Part shown: positions 1 through 9,187 of the stretch, in pieces
Layout: each line of letters begins with the position of its first letter
Position numbering within the stretch: position 1 is the stretch's first letter
Assembly (NCBI RefSeq): GCF_009828105.1
Contig: NZ_WTYQ01000001.1
Location: 620,001-684,000, forward strand
Origin: Altericroceibacterium indicum
GTDB taxonomy: Bacteria; Pseudomonadota; Alphaproteobacteria; Sphingomonadales; Sphingomonadaceae
DNA: 64,000 nt
Reading direction: 5' to 3'
The notes under the pieces: generated by a model
The model's database searches: none
What the model was told of the DNA's origin: nothing
Seen by the model: only the letters and a program-made list of their open reading frames with translations
Position numbers and translations under genes: made by a program

Positions 1-195
1 AACGGGGCACGCTTCATCGCTTTCGCTGACGGCGAGTGGCGCGATGAAGCGCTGCAATATCAGCGCACGTTTCTATTGTTTGGTGATGACCGCATTGGCC
101 ATGCGAGGGAATGCTGGAAAGCTCTGGGCAAAGTCGATGGCCTGAAACGTAAGTTCTGGCGACAGGAAGACGGGAAGTGGCGGGAAGGCCCATAA
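1..195 (+). CDS. holC: DNA polymerase III subunit chi (HolC), 3' fragment
   Basis: Frame 1 is open from the first base to a TAA at 193-195 and gives the last 64 residues of a protein; the start lies outside the window. The segment FLLFGDDRIGHARECWKAL followed by a short basic tail resembles the C-terminal part of the chi clamp-loader subunit, which links the loader to SSB at the replication fork. In many alphaproteobacteria holC lies just before ndk, as here apart from one inserted kinase gene. The identification rests on a short segment plus context, so it is probable rather than certain. Confidence 0.7.
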   Translation, partial: NGARFIAFADGEWRDEALQYQRTFLLFGDDRIGHARECWKALGKVDGLKRKFWRQEDGKWREGP

Positions 196-218
196 CTGCT
201 GCCTTAAGCTATATTGCG

Positions 219-1316
219 TCAGGAGTTGAGATCGGCCAGCGGCGTTTCCAGTTCCAGTTCGAACCCTTCCGGGTGGTAAGATTTGATCACTTCACAGCGA
301 TTGCCAATGCCGCGCGCAATCAATCGGGAGCCGAACCCTTTGCGTGATGGCTCTGACACTCTGGGGCCACCGGTTTCTTTCCAGTTCAGGTGGAACATAT
401 CATTGGATATGGACCAGTTGATGCAGATTTTACCGCCCATTTCCGATAATGCACCATATTTGAGCGCATTGGTCGCCAGTTCATGAAGCATGAGCGATAG
501 AGACATGGTGGTGCGTGATCCGATCTCCACTGCCGGGCCGTTCAATTCTATTTGTCCGGCATGATCGTGGGGGCGCAGCGAATCCTCTATGACCTGCTTG
601 AGGGAAACTGCACTCCAGCTCTGCCGCAGCAGCACATCATGGGCATGAGCGAGCGATTGCAATCTTTGACGGAATGAATTGACGGATTCCTGCTCAGTCA
701 CATCCCGCAATGTCTGTGATGCAATCGCCTGAACCATGGCAAGCGTGTTTTTCAGGCGGTGGGCCAGCTCTTCATTCACGACTGCCAGATCAGCACTGGC
801 GCGGACAACCGGCGTGGTTTCGATAACCGTATCGAGCATTCCGCCGATTGAGCCATCTGCCAGACGCAGAGGGCTGTAACAGAAAGTGAAGTAAGCCATC
901 TCAGGCCGCTCACCACGCAGAATGGAAAGAGGGTAGTTTTCCAGAAAGGTGGATTCACCTGCTCTGGCTTTTTCAATCATGGGCCGGATATCATTCCAGA
1001 CTTCAGACCAGATATCAGCGAAAGACCGTCCCAGTGCTTCGGGCTTGTCGCCCAATATGGGCAGGAAAGCGTCATTATAAATGGTCGTAAAGGCATCCCC
1101 CCAAACTACCGCTTTCGGAAAGCCGGAATCGAGCACCTGCTCAACAATGACTTTCAGTTCAGGGCACCATTGTTCGCGAGGGCCGAGAGGAGAAGAAGCC
1201 CAGTCGTAAAGCGCGACTTTTTCACGCATCGTCACAAATCGCTTTGCATCGATGGCGTGTTCTGCCTCAGCATCGGACAGGTTTGCTGTTTTATCCTGGA
1301 AGAAACCTTCTTTCAC
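219..1316 (-). CDS. PAS-HWE sensor histidine kinase
   Basis: A 365-residue soluble kinase with no membrane segment. An N-terminal PAS-like domain covers about residues 35-170. The dimerisation/phosphoacceptor segment ELAHRLKN holds the probable phosphorylated His187, the N-box is HELATNALKYGAL (278-290), and WKE at 312-314 is the Trp-x-Glu signature of the HWE kinase family. Such kinases often serve light sensing or the general stress response in alphaproteobacteria. No response regulator lies beside it, so it is an orphan and its signal is unknown. The start codon is GTG; a later ATG at 1229 would still keep the PAS domain. It runs against holC and is divergent from ndk. Confidence 0.85.
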   Translation of the reverse strand: MKEGFFQDKTANLSDAEAEHAIDAKRFVTMREKVALYDWASSPLGPREQWCPELKVIVEQVLDSGFPKAVVWGDAFTTIYNDAFLPILGDKPEALGRSFADIWSEVWNDIRPMIEKARAGESTFLENYPLSILRGERPEMAYFTFCYSPLRLADGSIGGMLDTVIETTPVVRASADLAVVNEELAHRLKNTLAMVQAIASQTLRDVTEQESVNSFRQRLQSLAHAHDVLLRQSWSAVSLKQVIEDSLRPHDHAGQIELNGPAVEIGSRTTMSLSLMLHELATNALKYGALSEMGGKICINWSISNDMFHLNWKETGGPRVSEPSRKGFGSRLIARGIGNRCEVIKSYHPEGFELELETPLADLNS

Positions 1317-1568
1317 TCAGTCTTGCGTCCCGATTCTGGCACGAGCTGGTAAAAGCTCACGGCAGGCGAAGTGCTACCTGCTCAGCGGTGATACCACAGT
1401 AACTATATGTTAGGTAAGTCACTTTCAGCACTTTGTGCTAGCTGCCTATCTATCGAGACTGAAAGATAGCCTATCTTGTTTCTAAGTGAACCACTTGCCG
1501 TATCGCACTTCGCCCGCTAGTTGCGCGCAGAATTTCCACTAAACCAAACTACTCGCAAGGAACGTCCC

Positions 1569-1991
1569 ATGGCGGTTACCCGTACATTTTCGATCATCAA
1601 GCCCGATGCTACCCGTCGCAACCTGACCGGTGCAGTCACCAAGAAGCTGGAAGATGCTGGCCTTCGCGTCGTCGCTTCCAAGCGCATCCAGATGACCAAA
1701 GAACAGGCTGAAGGCTTCTACGCCGTTCACAGTGAACGCCCATTCTTCAATGATCTGGTTTCCTTCATGATCTCCGGCCCGGTGGTCGTTCAGGTTCTCG
1801 AAGGCGAAAATGCTGTGAAGGCCAACCGCGACGTGATGGGCGCAACCAACCCAGCCGATGCTGCTGAAGGCACGATCCGTAAGGAATTTGCTGAAAGCAT
1901 CGAAGCCAATTCCGTGCACGGTTCGGACAGCGAAGAAAACGCCAAGATCGAAATCGACTATTTCTTCAAGGCTGATGAAATCGTCGGCTAA
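1569..1991 (+). CDS. ndk: Nucleoside diphosphate kinase
   Basis: A 140-residue cytoplasmic enzyme that transfers the gamma phosphate between NTPs and NDPs through a phosphohistidine. The catalytic motif NSVHGSD places the active His at residue 117, the family's usual position, and the N-terminus [10 protein letters not shown] is typical. I chose the ATG at 1569 because AAGGAA stands just upstream and the product then has family length; an in-frame upstream start at 1521 adds 16 residues that do not fit. The gene ends in a clear hairpin terminator shared with the convergent purN. Confidence 0.97.
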   Translation: MAVTRTFSIIKPDATRRNLTGAVTKKLEDAGLRVVASKRIQMTKEQAEGFYAVHSERPFFNDLVSFMISGPVVVQVLEGENAVKANRDVMGATNPADAAEGTIRKEFAESIEANSVHGSDSEENAKIEIDYFFKADEIVG

Positions 1992-2013
1992 TCGGATTTC
2001 CGATTACGATATG

Positions 2014-2044
2014 AAAAAGGCCGCCTTTCGGGGCGGCCTTTTTT
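2014..2044. terminator. Bidirectional intrinsic terminator between ndk and purN
   Basis: A GC-rich stem (GGCCGCC at 2019-2025 with GGCGGCC at 2032-2038) is flanked by an A run on the left and a T run on the right, so it can end transcription of ndk on the plus strand and of purN on the minus strand. Confidence 0.9.
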
Positions 2045-2063
2045 ATGGCTGAAGCTCTGGAGC

Positions 2064-2642
2064 TCAGCGGGTGACGAAGTCCCGCAGCATCTGTGGGTAG
2101 AGCTGATATTCAGCCAGCAGAACCCGTGCAGCCAGACTGTCTGGTGTATCGTCGCGCAGAATTTTGACTGGGATCTGGCCAAGAATCGGGCCTTCATCCA
2201 GTTCTGGCGTCACTTCATGCACGGTGCAGCCACCGTGGCTGTCGCCTGCTTCAAGCGCGCGCTGATGCGTATCAAGCCCGCGAAACTTTGGCAGAAGCGA
2301 GGGATGCGTATTAAGCATCTGACCTTGCCATTTTGCAACAAAGCTGGGCGACAGGATGCGCATATAGCCGCACAGGGCGACATAATCTGCATTAGCGCCG
2401 CGCAGGGCAGCATCCATGACGTTTTCATGCTCTTCGCGTTTCATGCCCTTATGGCTATGGGCAAAAGTGGCAATGCCTTCCGCTTCAGCAATGGCCAGGC
2501 CCCGCGCCTCGGGCTTGTTGCTTGCTACCAGCACGATTTCATAGGGGCAGCCTGGCAGGCGTGATGCATAGAGCAGGGCGGACATTGTCGTCCCGTTGCC
2601 CGACAACATCACGGCGACGCGCGCCTTGTTTGTCTCAGGCAT
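2064..2642 (-). CDS. purN: Phosphoribosylglycinamide formyltransferase
   Basis: A 192-residue enzyme that formylates GAR with 10-formyl-THF, the third step of purine synthesis. The family's catalytic triad is visible: Asn111 and His113 in [10 protein letters not shown] and Asp149 in TPELDEGPI. The N-terminal [10 protein letters not shown] loop is the nucleotide-binding start. I place the start at the ATG at 2642, giving an 8-nt overlap with the end of purM, which suggests translational coupling; an upstream in-frame start at 2732 lies deep inside purM and adds a non-homologous tail. Confidence 0.95.
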   Translation of the reverse strand: MPETNKARVAVMLSGNGTTMSALLYASRLPGCPYEIVLVASNKPEARGLAIAEAEGIATFAHSHKGMKREEHENVMDAALRGANADYVALCGYMRILSPSFVAKWQGQMLNTHPSLLPKFRGLDTHQRALEAGDSHGGCTVHEVTPELDEGPILGQIPVKILRDDTPDSLAARVLLAEYQLYPQMLRDFVTR

Positions 2643-3753
2643 CGTGGCGCGCTTCCCAGTCTTCAGAAGAAGTCCATGAACCAGCAGGCCCGCGAACCGT
2701 GCAGCCGCGCGAACCTTCTTCGATTTTACCAATCGTGAAGACCTGCTCGCCCGCTTCTGTCAAAGCAGCGGTCACCGCATCGACATTTTCAGGCAGGACG
2801 GCGAGGACCATGCCGATCCCGCAATTGAAGGTCCGGGCCATTTCGCCCGGTTCAATGGAGCCTTGTTCCTGCAGGAATTGCATCAGGCCGGGTTGCTGCC
2901 AGCTTCCGGCATCCACCACTGCATGAGCGCCTTCTGGCAGCACACGGGGAATATTTTCGAGCAAGCCGCCACCGGTAATATGGGCAAGGGTATCGATTTC
3001 TCCGGCACGAATGATGGGGAGCAGATTGCGGACATAAATCCGGGTCGGCTCCATCAGCGTTTCGATCAGCTTGCGGCTGGTATCGAAGGGAGCTGGTTCA
3101 TCGAGGTTCCAGCCCATATCATCAGCAAGACGGCGTACGAGCGAGAAGCCGTTGGAATGAACCCCTGAACTGGCAAGGCCAAGCAGCACATGGCCCGGAG
3201 CGAGTTTTTCGCCCGTTAGCTGTTCGCCGCGTTCAACTGCGCCTACGCAGAAGCCTGCAAGGTCATAATCGCCGGGGGCATACATACCGGGCATTTCAGC
3301 GGTTTCACCACCGATCAATGCGCAATGGGCAATCTTGCAGCCTTCCGCGATGCCGGCCACCACAGTTTCGGCCACGCCATTGTCGAGCTTGCCGGTGGCG
3401 AAATAGTCGAGAAAGAACAGCGGCTCTGCGCCCTGAACAATCAGATCGTTGACGCACATGGCAACCAGATCAATGCCAACCCCACTGTGAAGGTTGTTAT
3501 CAATGGCGAGCTTGAGCTTGGTGCCCACGCCATCGTTCCCGGCAACCAGCAGCGGGTCTTTATATCCGGCGGCCTTGGGGTCGAAGAAACCACCGAAGCC
3601 TCCGATCTCGCCATCGGCACCGGGGCGCCTTGTCGCCTTTACCAGTGGGCCAATAGCCTTCACCAGCGCGTTGCCAGCATCAATGGAAACGCCGGCCTGT
3701 GCATAGGTGTAGGGCGCTGTTTTGTTCGTCGGGTGCGAGTTATCTGAAGCCAT
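2635..3753 (-). CDS. purM: Phosphoribosylformylglycinamidine cyclo-ligase (AIR synthetase)
   Basis: A 372-residue ATP-dependent enzyme forming the imidazole ring of AIR, fifth step of purine synthesis. Recognisable blocks are [12 protein letters not shown] near the N-terminus, the [19 protein letters not shown] segment, [11 protein letters not shown], and the C-terminal [13 protein letters not shown] region, all in family order and at full length. It is the first gene of a purM-purN pair and is transcribed divergently from the DUF2066 gene across a 72-bp gap. Confidence 0.97.
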   Translation of the reverse strand: MASDNSHPTNKTAPYTYAQAGVSIDAGNALVKAIGPLVKATRRPGADGEIGGFGGFFDPKAAGYKDPLLVAGNDGVGTKLKLAIDNNLHSGVGIDLVAMCVNDLIVQGAEPLFFLDYFATGKLDNGVAETVVAGIAEGCKIAHCALIGGETAEMPGMYAPGDYDLAGFCVGAVERGEQLTGEKLAPGHVLLGLASSGVHSNGFSLVRRLADDMGWNLDEPAPFDTSRKLIETLMEPTRIYVRNLLPIIRAGEIDTLAHITGGGLLENIPRVLPEGAHAVVDAGSWQQPGLMQFLQEQGSIEPGEMARTFNCGIGMVLAVLPENVDAVTAALTEAGEQVFTIGKIEEGSRGCTVRGPAGSWTSSEDWEARHDA

Positions 3754-3825
3754 AGATTACGCCCTTTAGTCTTTCCCGCTTGGATTTCCACTCGCCTTTC
3801 GGCAAAAGGCGATCGGTTTTCCCCG

Positions 3826-5106
3826 ATGATGACATTTAAACTTTCCTTCCCCCGCTCGCTTTCCCGCCCCCATATGCTGGGCGCCGGAATTGGTGCAATC
3901 GGCCTGGCAGCCTTGGCTGGAACGGCGCTTTACGCGCAGGTTTCCGGGGATCGCGGCATCGCGCCGGTGGCCAGCACAACGGATATTGTCGCCAATAATA
4001 TCCATGTGGATGTCCATGCGAAAAGCGCTGAGGAAGCGCGTCAGGACGGCTGGCGAGAAGCGCAGAGATTGGCGTGGGAAAAGCTTGGCGGACCAAAACT
4101 TCCGGATTCGCGAATCGAATCGATGGTCTCTGCTGTGGTGATTGAGCATGAACAGCTCGGCCCCCGTCGTTATATTGCGACACTGGATATCATTTTTGAT
4201 CGTTCGCGTGCCGGGGCCTTGCTGGGTGGGGAGGGTAAGCGTGCCCGTTCCGCACCGATGCTGACACTTCCGGTGCTGATCGATGGTGGCACTGCTACCA
4301 TGTTCGAAACCCGCAACCCGTGGCAGCGTGTCTGGGCCAATTTTCAATCGGGTGCCAGTTCGATCGATTACGTCCGTCCTTCGGGGGCCGGTGGTGAATC
4401 ACTGCTGCTGACCTATGGCCAAGTGAGCCGCCGCAGCCGCCTGTGGTGGAACAATATTCTTGCTGAATTCGGCGCAGCCGATGTGGTGACGCCGATTGCG
4501 CGTCTCCGGCATGAATGGCCCGGTGGTCCGATTATCGGCACTTTTACCGCCCGCCACGGACCAGATAATCAGGTGCTGGGTGAATTTACCTTACGCGCGG
4601 CCAATGATTCGGAATTGGACGCGATGCTGGAAGATGCCGTTCGCCGATTCGATGAGATTTTCCAGCGCGGGCTGGCCGATGGCAAATTGCGTCCTGATCC
4701 AACGCTGGAGAGCGAGCGGGTGCAGATTTCGCCCGAAATCATGCGTCTGATCGAAGCATCCCGTCAGGCTGAAGCGGCAGAGCAGGCAGCCCGTACGGCG
4801 CAGGCTGAAGCCGAAAATCCCGCAAACATCCAGGCCTCCACTGCGCCTGCTCAGACTGAACAGGTGGCGGTGGCGAATGTCACAGTTCAATTTGCGACCC
4901 CCAATGCGGCAGCGGTCGATACGGCGCTGACTTCGGTTCGCAGTTCGCCCGGTGTACGTGGCGCTTCCACCAGCAGTATTGCTATTGGCGGCACTTCGGT
5001 GATGCGGGTTAGCTATGCTGGCAATATCTCTGCTCTGGCAGCGGCTTTACGGGCTCGTGGGTGGAATGTGACCGAAAGCAACAACGCACTCAGTATTTCT
5101 CGCTAG
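3826..5106 (+). CDS. DUF2066-type exported or membrane-anchored protein
   Basis: A 426-residue protein of unknown function. Residues about 15-40 form one hydrophobic segment (signal or anchor) after a short basic N-terminus, so the bulk is probably periplasmic. The middle (about 60-300) resembles DUF2066 proteins, with a conserved segment around HVDVHAKSAEEAR and DGWREAQRLAW. An Ala/Gln/Glu-rich stretch (about 300-355) links to a small C-terminal domain of about 70 residues with a beta-alpha-beta look. Adjacency to hdaA and purM is a gene order I associate with alphaproteobacteria. Two adjacent ATGs (3826, 3829) compete as start. The family assignment is moderately sure; the function is not known. 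Confidence 0.75.
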   Translation: MMTFKLSFPRSLSRPHMLGAGIGAIGLAALAGTALYAQVSGDRGIAPVASTTDIVANNIHVDVHAKSAEEARQDGWREAQRLAWEKLGGPKLPDSRIESMVSAVVIEHEQLGPRRYIATLDIIFDRSRAGALLGGEGKRARSAPMLTLPVLIDGGTATMFETRNPWQRVWANFQSGASSIDYVRPSGAGGESLLLTYGQVSRRSRLWWNNILAEFGAADVVTPIARLRHEWPGGPIIGTFTARHGPDNQVLGEFTLRAANDSELDAMLEDAVRRFDEIFQRGLADGKLRPDPTLESERVQISPEIMRLIEASRQAEAAEQAARTAQAEAENPANIQASTAPAQTEQVAVANVTVQFATPNAAAVDTALTSVRSSPGVRGASTSSIAIGGTSVMRVSYAGNISALAAALRARGWNVTESNNALSISR

Positions 5107-5110
5107 TCCA

Positions 5111-5716
5111 GTGAGCACATTTCAATTCGCCTTACCATTTCGCCCCGGTAGTGGGGAGGGACCGGCCCGGATCGTGATTGGTGATGCCAATGCGTCTGTG
5201 GCCGAAGCCATGCATAAGACAGAGGATTGGCCGTTTCACACAGCTATTCTCACCGGGCCACGCCGTTCAGGAAAGTCGCTATTCGCTCGCTGGTTTGTCG
5301 AAAGCGGGCGCGGCGAGGCGATTGATGATGCGCCCTTGATGGATGAGGACGCTCTGTTCCATCGTTGGAACAGAGCGCAGGAAATGAAGCGCCCGCTGTT
5401 GCTGGTTGCCGGACCCGCACCGTGGACTATCGGGCTTCCCGATCTCAAGTCGCGTCTTGGAGCTGCCATGCAGCTTGAAATCCTCCCCCCGGATGACAAC
5501 ATGGCCGCAGAACTGCTGTTGTCTCTCGCCCGGGAGCGGAGTTTGCCTCTGGGGCCAGATGCAGCAGCCTATCTCGTGCCGCGTGCTTTGCGTGGCTATG
5601 AAGAACTGGCTGGGCTGGTGGCGGCAATTGATCGCATCAGTCTGGAACGGAAGACGCCTCCCAAGCTCGCCATCTGGCGGGCCGCTGTGGAGGAACAGAA
5701 GAGCAAAATGGGCTGA
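5111..5716 (+). CDS. hdaA: DnaA-like regulator HdaA
   Basis: A 201-residue member of the DnaA/Hda AAA+ group. It starts with a short clamp-binding-like segment (FQFALPF), has a Walker A loop GPRRSGKS at residues 49-56, and ends without the DNA-binding domain IV of DnaA. In Caulobacter the homologue, with the beta clamp, stimulates ATP hydrolysis by DnaA and prevents over-initiation. The start is GTG at 5111, four bases after the preceding stop codon, so translational coupling is likely. Sequence identity to Hda is inferred from these features and from the conserved neighbourhood with purM. Confidence 0.78.
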   Translation: MSTFQFALPFRPGSGEGPARIVIGDANASVAEAMHKTEDWPFHTAILTGPRRSGKSLFARWFVESGRGEAIDDAPLMDEDALFHRWNRAQEMKRPLLLVAGPAPWTIGLPDLKSRLGAAMQLEILPPDDNMAAELLLSLARERSLPLGPDAAAYLVPRALRGYEELAGLVAAIDRISLERKTPPKLAIWRAAVEEQKSKMG

Positions 5717-5776
5717 ACTTGCCTTGGTGCCGGTTTGGTGAGACAATATTGCGCTACGACGCGGGACAAGTGCGAC

Positions 5777-6475
5777 ATGATAAAAGGGCTCATATCCTAC
5801 ATCGATTCGATCAGAGCGCGTGACCCTGCGCCCCGTTCGCGCATGGAGATTTTGCTTTATCCTGGCGTCTGGGCACTGTTTTTCCATCGCATCGCGCATT
5901 GGCTCTTCAATGGCCGGATGTATTTTTTCGCCCGTTTTGTGAACCATTTTTCCCGTTGGCTGACGGCAATCGATATTCACCCAGGGGCAACCATCGGCAA
6001 GAATTTCTTTGTCGATCATGGTTTTACAGTGATCGGTGAGACATCCCATATTGGCGATAATGTCACCATCTATCAATGTGTGACGCTGGGCGGTTCCAAC
6101 CCTACCAACGGCAAGGGGGGTAAACGCCACCCGACTTTGGAAGACAATGTGATTGTCGGTTCAGGTGCGCAGGTTATCGGACCGATCACTGTTGGTGAAC
6201 GCGCTCGTGTGGGCGCTAATGCGGTGGTGACCGATGATGTGCCCGAAGGGGCCACTATGATCGGCCTTAAGGCCCGTTCGACGCTGGTGCCGGCTGAGAC
6301 TTGGCTGCGCGAATTCATCCCATACGGTACACCTTGTGATGAGCCGTGCGAGCCGACGGGCAATATTGAACGAATGGAAAAACTCGAAGCTGAGCTTGCC
6401 GATCTGCGTGCTGAACTGGCTGCAATACGCAATGAGCATTCCGAAATGGCTCAAAAGTGCGGCACTGATAATTGA
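5777..6475 (+). CDS. cysE: Serine O-acetyltransferase
   Basis: A 232-residue acetyl-CoA:serine acetyltransferase, first committed step of cysteine synthesis. An N-terminal helical part (to about residue 60) precedes a left-handed beta-helix of hexapeptide repeats (about 68-175) with the active-site His81 in the DHG motif and the GG-S-N loop characteristic of SAT. A C-terminal heptad-like helix (about 203-228) may mediate oligomerisation. It is the short form seen in Bacillus and many alphaproteobacteria. I prefer the ATG at 5777; an earlier in-frame start at 5735 adds 14 non-conserved residues. Its stop overlaps the next start. Confidence 0.92.
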   Translation: MIKGLISYIDSIRARDPAPRSRMEILLYPGVWALFFHRIAHWLFNGRMYFFARFVNHFSRWLTAIDIHPGATIGKNFFVDHGFTVIGETSHIGDNVTIYQCVTLGGSNPTNGKGGKRHPTLEDNVIVGSGAQVIGPITVGERARVGANAVVTDDVPEGATMIGLKARSTLVPAETWLREFIPYGTPCDEPCEPTGNIERMEKLEAELADLRAELAAIRNEHSEMAQKCGTDN

Positions 6476-6831
6476 TGAAGCCTCACGAGATCACAGGAAA
6501 TATCGTCGCTTTTCCGGGGCAGAAGCCACAACAGGTAGGCTTTGACCGGATGGAGCTGCAGAAGATCCTCGATCTCTATGGCCGCATGGTCGCCGCCGGG
6601 GAATGGCGTGATTATGCAATGGACTTCACCAAGGATTGCGCCAGCTTTGCAGCATTCCGCCGCACCGCTGATGTCCCCCAAATGCGGCTGGAAAAGCGCC
6701 CATCCTTGCGCAACAGGCAAGGCATGTGGGCCTTGTTTGGTGAACATGGCCAAATTCTGAAACGTGGCCATGAACTGGCTGGCGTGCTGGCCCCGATTGA
6801 ACGCCGTCTGGTGAAATCGATCGACGCTTAG
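6475..6831 (+). CDS. DUF2794 family protein
   Basis: A 118-residue protein matching DUF2794, a small alphaproteobacterial family of unknown function. The diagnostic stretch LYGRMVAAGEWRDYAMDF lies at about residues 29-46 and LEKRP / RNRQGMWALF follow. No signal peptide or membrane segment is visible. The ATG at 6475 overlaps the TGA of cysE (TGATG), so both are probably translated from one mRNA. An in-frame TTG one codon upstream is less likely. The role is unknown; its coupling to cysE may only reflect shared housekeeping expression. Confidence 0.88.
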   Translation: MKPHEITGNIVAFPGQKPQQVGFDRMELQKILDLYGRMVAAGEWRDYAMDFTKDCASFAAFRRTADVPQMRLEKRPSLRNRQGMWALFGEHGQILKRGHELAGVLAPIERRLVKSIDA

Positions 6832-6981
6832 GCCTTCGCCAATATTCCTTACATTGCGATCAATCGGTGAAGAGTTTTCGCTTCTTCAATTGTCGCATCA
6901 TGCATGCGCCTCAGCCTTTACCGTGTGATGCAGCCTGATCTCGCCAAATCATCTCAAGAGAAAAGTCAACAATGACACATT

Positions 6982-6999
6982 TTGTCACATAAGAGTCAT
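6982..6999 (+). promoter_or_regulatory. Pho-box-like PhoB site before the porin gene
   Basis: Two 7-bp direct repeats, TTGTCAC (6982-6988) and GAGTCAT (6993-6999), are separated by ATAA. This matches the spacing of the PhoB consensus (CTGTCAT, four A/T-rich bases, CTGTCAT) with few mismatches. It lies 72 bp before the start of an OprO/P-type porin, a common PhoB target. The left part also belongs to a short inverted repeat, TGACA-CATTT-TGTCA (6973-6987). Confidence 0.6.
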
Positions 7000-7071
7000 G
7001 AGGGAGACCTAGGGCCGCCTTCGAAGTGACATAAAGTCTTCGATATGTCGCATTTGTGAAGGGTCGGATGA

Positions 7072-8445
7072 ATGAAGCGGTATTTGGCAAGTGCAGCGGT
7101 AGCCATCGCAATGCCAGTGTGTTTGGCAGCCCCCGCTATGGCGCAAGATGCGAGCGCAGATCAGGATGAATTACGTTCGGAACTGGCGCAGATGCGTTCC
7201 CAGATGGCGGCCATGGCTGAGCGCATCGATAGTCTGCAAACGCGACTTGAGGCCGCTGATGCCAAGGCGGAACAAGCCAATACCAGCGCAGAGCAAGCGA
7301 ATGCCGCAGTCGCAAGTGCTGCAACATCATCTCCGGTTGTTGGGCATCTTCAAAATAAGGATGGTGTGACCTTCACCCCTTTTGGCCGGTTGCAGATCGA
7401 TGCTGGTGTGGTCAATGGACCAGACAGTATTGATGATCCCGGCCTTGGATTTGCTAAGGAAATCCGCCGTGCGCGGGTTGGTTTCAAAGGCGATATTCCC
7501 GGTGGCTTTGGCTATCAAATGGAACTGGAATTCGCGAGCGGTGATCTTGAGGTCATGGATGCCTATCTTCGCTACAGTGCAGGCGACACGACTTATAAGA
7601 TCGGGCAGCATAACAACTTCCAATCGCTCGAAGAACTCACCAGTTCACGCTTCACATCCTTTATGGAGCGCGCAGCCTTTACCGATGCGTTCGATTTCGA
7701 ACGCAAAGTGGGTATCTCCGTTTCGCGGGAGAAAGGCGATTTGCTGATGGAAGGCGGTTTCTTCAGCGACAATCTTGATAATTTGCAACTGGATGAGAAC
7801 AATAGCTGGAGCGTTGATGCCCGCACTGCCTACGCACCGAAGGTTGGCAATGCACAATTGCACATCGGTGGCTCTGTTCATTACCGTGAATTCAACGATG
7901 CATCAGACACCACACGCTATCGCCAGCGCCCTGAACTCCACATCACCGATACGCGCTTCATGGATACGGGCAAATTTCTCGCGGATAGCGAATTGGGTTA
8001 TGGGCTTGAAAGTGCTGCGATCCTAGGCCGCTTTCATTTTGAGGGGGAGGCCTATTGGCAGCATGTTGACCGCCCCGGCGCGCTGGCAAATCCGACATTT
8101 TTTGGCGGCTCAGCGGAAATGGGGCTGTTTCTCACAAAGGGTGACAAGCGCGGTTATAAGGGTTTCAAATTTGATCGCGTGAAGCCAGCGCATCCCTTGG
8201 GAGAAGGGGGCTTTGGTGCGGTGCAGGCCAATCTGCGTTATGACTATCTCGATCTGAATGAGGGCACGATCCAGGGCGGCATCCAGAATGCTTATGCGGC
8301 ATCGCTGATCTGGACGCCAACTGAATATACCCGCCTCATGCTCGAATATAGTCACATGGAATATGATGACATGCCGATTCTGGCTGGCACCAAATCCGAT
8401 TATGGTGTCGATTCGATTGGTATGCGTGCTCAGGTCGATTTCTGA
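7072..8445 (+). CDS. Phosphate-selective type porin (OprO/OprP family)
   Basis: A 457-residue outer-membrane porin. A Sec signal peptide ends at AMAQ (about residue 25). A coiled-coil segment of repeated E-x-x-x-A pattern (about 30-80) would form the trimer stalk, followed by a 16-strand type barrel domain beginning at GVTFTPFGRLQIDAG and ending with an aromatic C-terminal Phe. This is the layout of Porin_O_P proteins, which carry phosphate or pyrophosphate in Pseudomonas. The Pho-box-like site upstream supports a phosphate role, but the ion selectivity cannot be read from the sequence. It is convergent with gph, with an 18-bp gap. Confidence 0.85.
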   Translation: MKRYLASAAVAIAMPVCLAAPAMAQDASADQDELRSELAQMRSQMAAMAERIDSLQTRLEAADAKAEQANTSAEQANAAVASAATSSPVVGHLQNKDGVTFTPFGRLQIDAGVVNGPDSIDDPGLGFAKEIRRARVGFKGDIPGGFGYQMELEFASGDLEVMDAYLRYSAGDTTYKIGQHNNFQSLEELTSSRFTSFMERAAFTDAFDFERKVGISVSREKGDLLMEGGFFSDNLDNLQLDENNSWSVDARTAYAPKVGNAQLHIGGSVHYREFNDASDTTRYRQRPELHITDTRFMDTGKFLADSELGYGLESAAILGRFHFEGEAYWQHVDRPGALANPTFFGGSAEMGLFLTKGDKRGYKGFKFDRVKPAHPLGEGGFGAVQANLRYDYLDLNEGTIQGGIQNAYAASLIWTPTEYTRLMLEYSHMEYDDMPILAGTKSDYGVDSIGMRAQVDF

Positions 8446-8463
8446 GCAGTCTTGGGCTGGGGG

Positions 8464-9138
8464 TTATAAAGCCTCCAGCGCCGGGATCAGTTCATCATAA
8501 TGATCGATGACGCGGGTTGCGCCAATTTCGTTACGCGGTGCGTCATTATAGCCAAAGCTCACGATGATAGAGGGAACGCCCGCTGCGGTTGCCGCACGGC
8601 TGTCATAGGTCGAATCGCCAATCATCGCAAAACGTCCGGGCTTATCGCAGCGCTTGATCGTCTCGAATATCATGTCAGGCGCTGGTTTGGCTCTGTCTGC
8701 ACCCAAAGTATCGCCACCGATAATGCTGGCAAAGCGGTCCGTCATGCCGAGCTTGTCGAGCAATTTGCGAGCAGAGCTTTCTGCTTTATTGGTGACAACA
8801 GCCAAGGTGCAACTACGCTCTGCCAGCATGTCCAGAGCTGTCAGGCAGCCCTCGAAAGGGATCGTATTATCGGCAATATGATCCTGATAATAATCCATAA
8901 AGTTCTGGTTTAGATGTTCGATCTCCTCATCACTGGCGGGATCGCCCGCCAGTGCCGTGGCACGCATGAACATCATCCTGGCACCGCCACCGATCAGCTC
9001 TCTGGTAGCGTCGATTGAGACGGGGTCTCGGCCCGCCAGTTTCAGCGCATGATTGATCGCGGGGAAGATATCGCGATTGCTGTCTACAAGAGTTCCATCA
9101 AGGTCGAAGCCGATTACGGCAAAGGGAAAATCAGTCAT
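8464..9138 (-). CDS. gph: Phosphoglycolate phosphatase (HAD family)
   Basis: A 224-residue HAD phosphatase. Motif I is FDLDGTLVDS with the nucleophile Asp12 and acid Asp14, motif II Thr lies in VVTNKAE, motif III Lys in the GADRAKPAPDMI region, and motif IV is GDSTYD. The small cap domain between motifs I and II is of the phosphoglycolate phosphatase type; the enzyme removes phosphoglycolate produced by DNA repair. I chose the ATG at 9138; in-frame upstream starts reach into the divergent glmU gene. Other HAD substrates cannot be excluded. Confidence 0.85.
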   Translation of the reverse strand: MTDFPFAVIGFDLDGTLVDSNRDIFPAINHALKLAGRDPVSIDATRELIGGGARMMFMRATALAGDPASDEEIEHLNQNFMDYYQDHIADNTIPFEGCLTALDMLAERSCTLAVVTNKAESSARKLLDKLGMTDRFASIIGGDTLGADRAKPAPDMIFETIKRCDKPGRFAMIGDSTYDSRAATAAGVPSIIVSFGYNDAPRNEIGATRVIDHYDELIPALEAL

Positions 9139-9187
9139 GGTGCATTTCGTTGCCGGAGCCATATGGAAACCGCAATGAAATGATGGC

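Noticed and set aside
1440-1475. Short inverted repeat before ndk (CTATCT with AGATAG)
   Set aside because: Only six paired bases in AT-rich DNA, within what chance would give.
5279-6130. 283-codon ORF on the minus strand over hdaA and cysE
   Set aside because: Mirror frame of two well-supported genes, with no ribosome site or domain.
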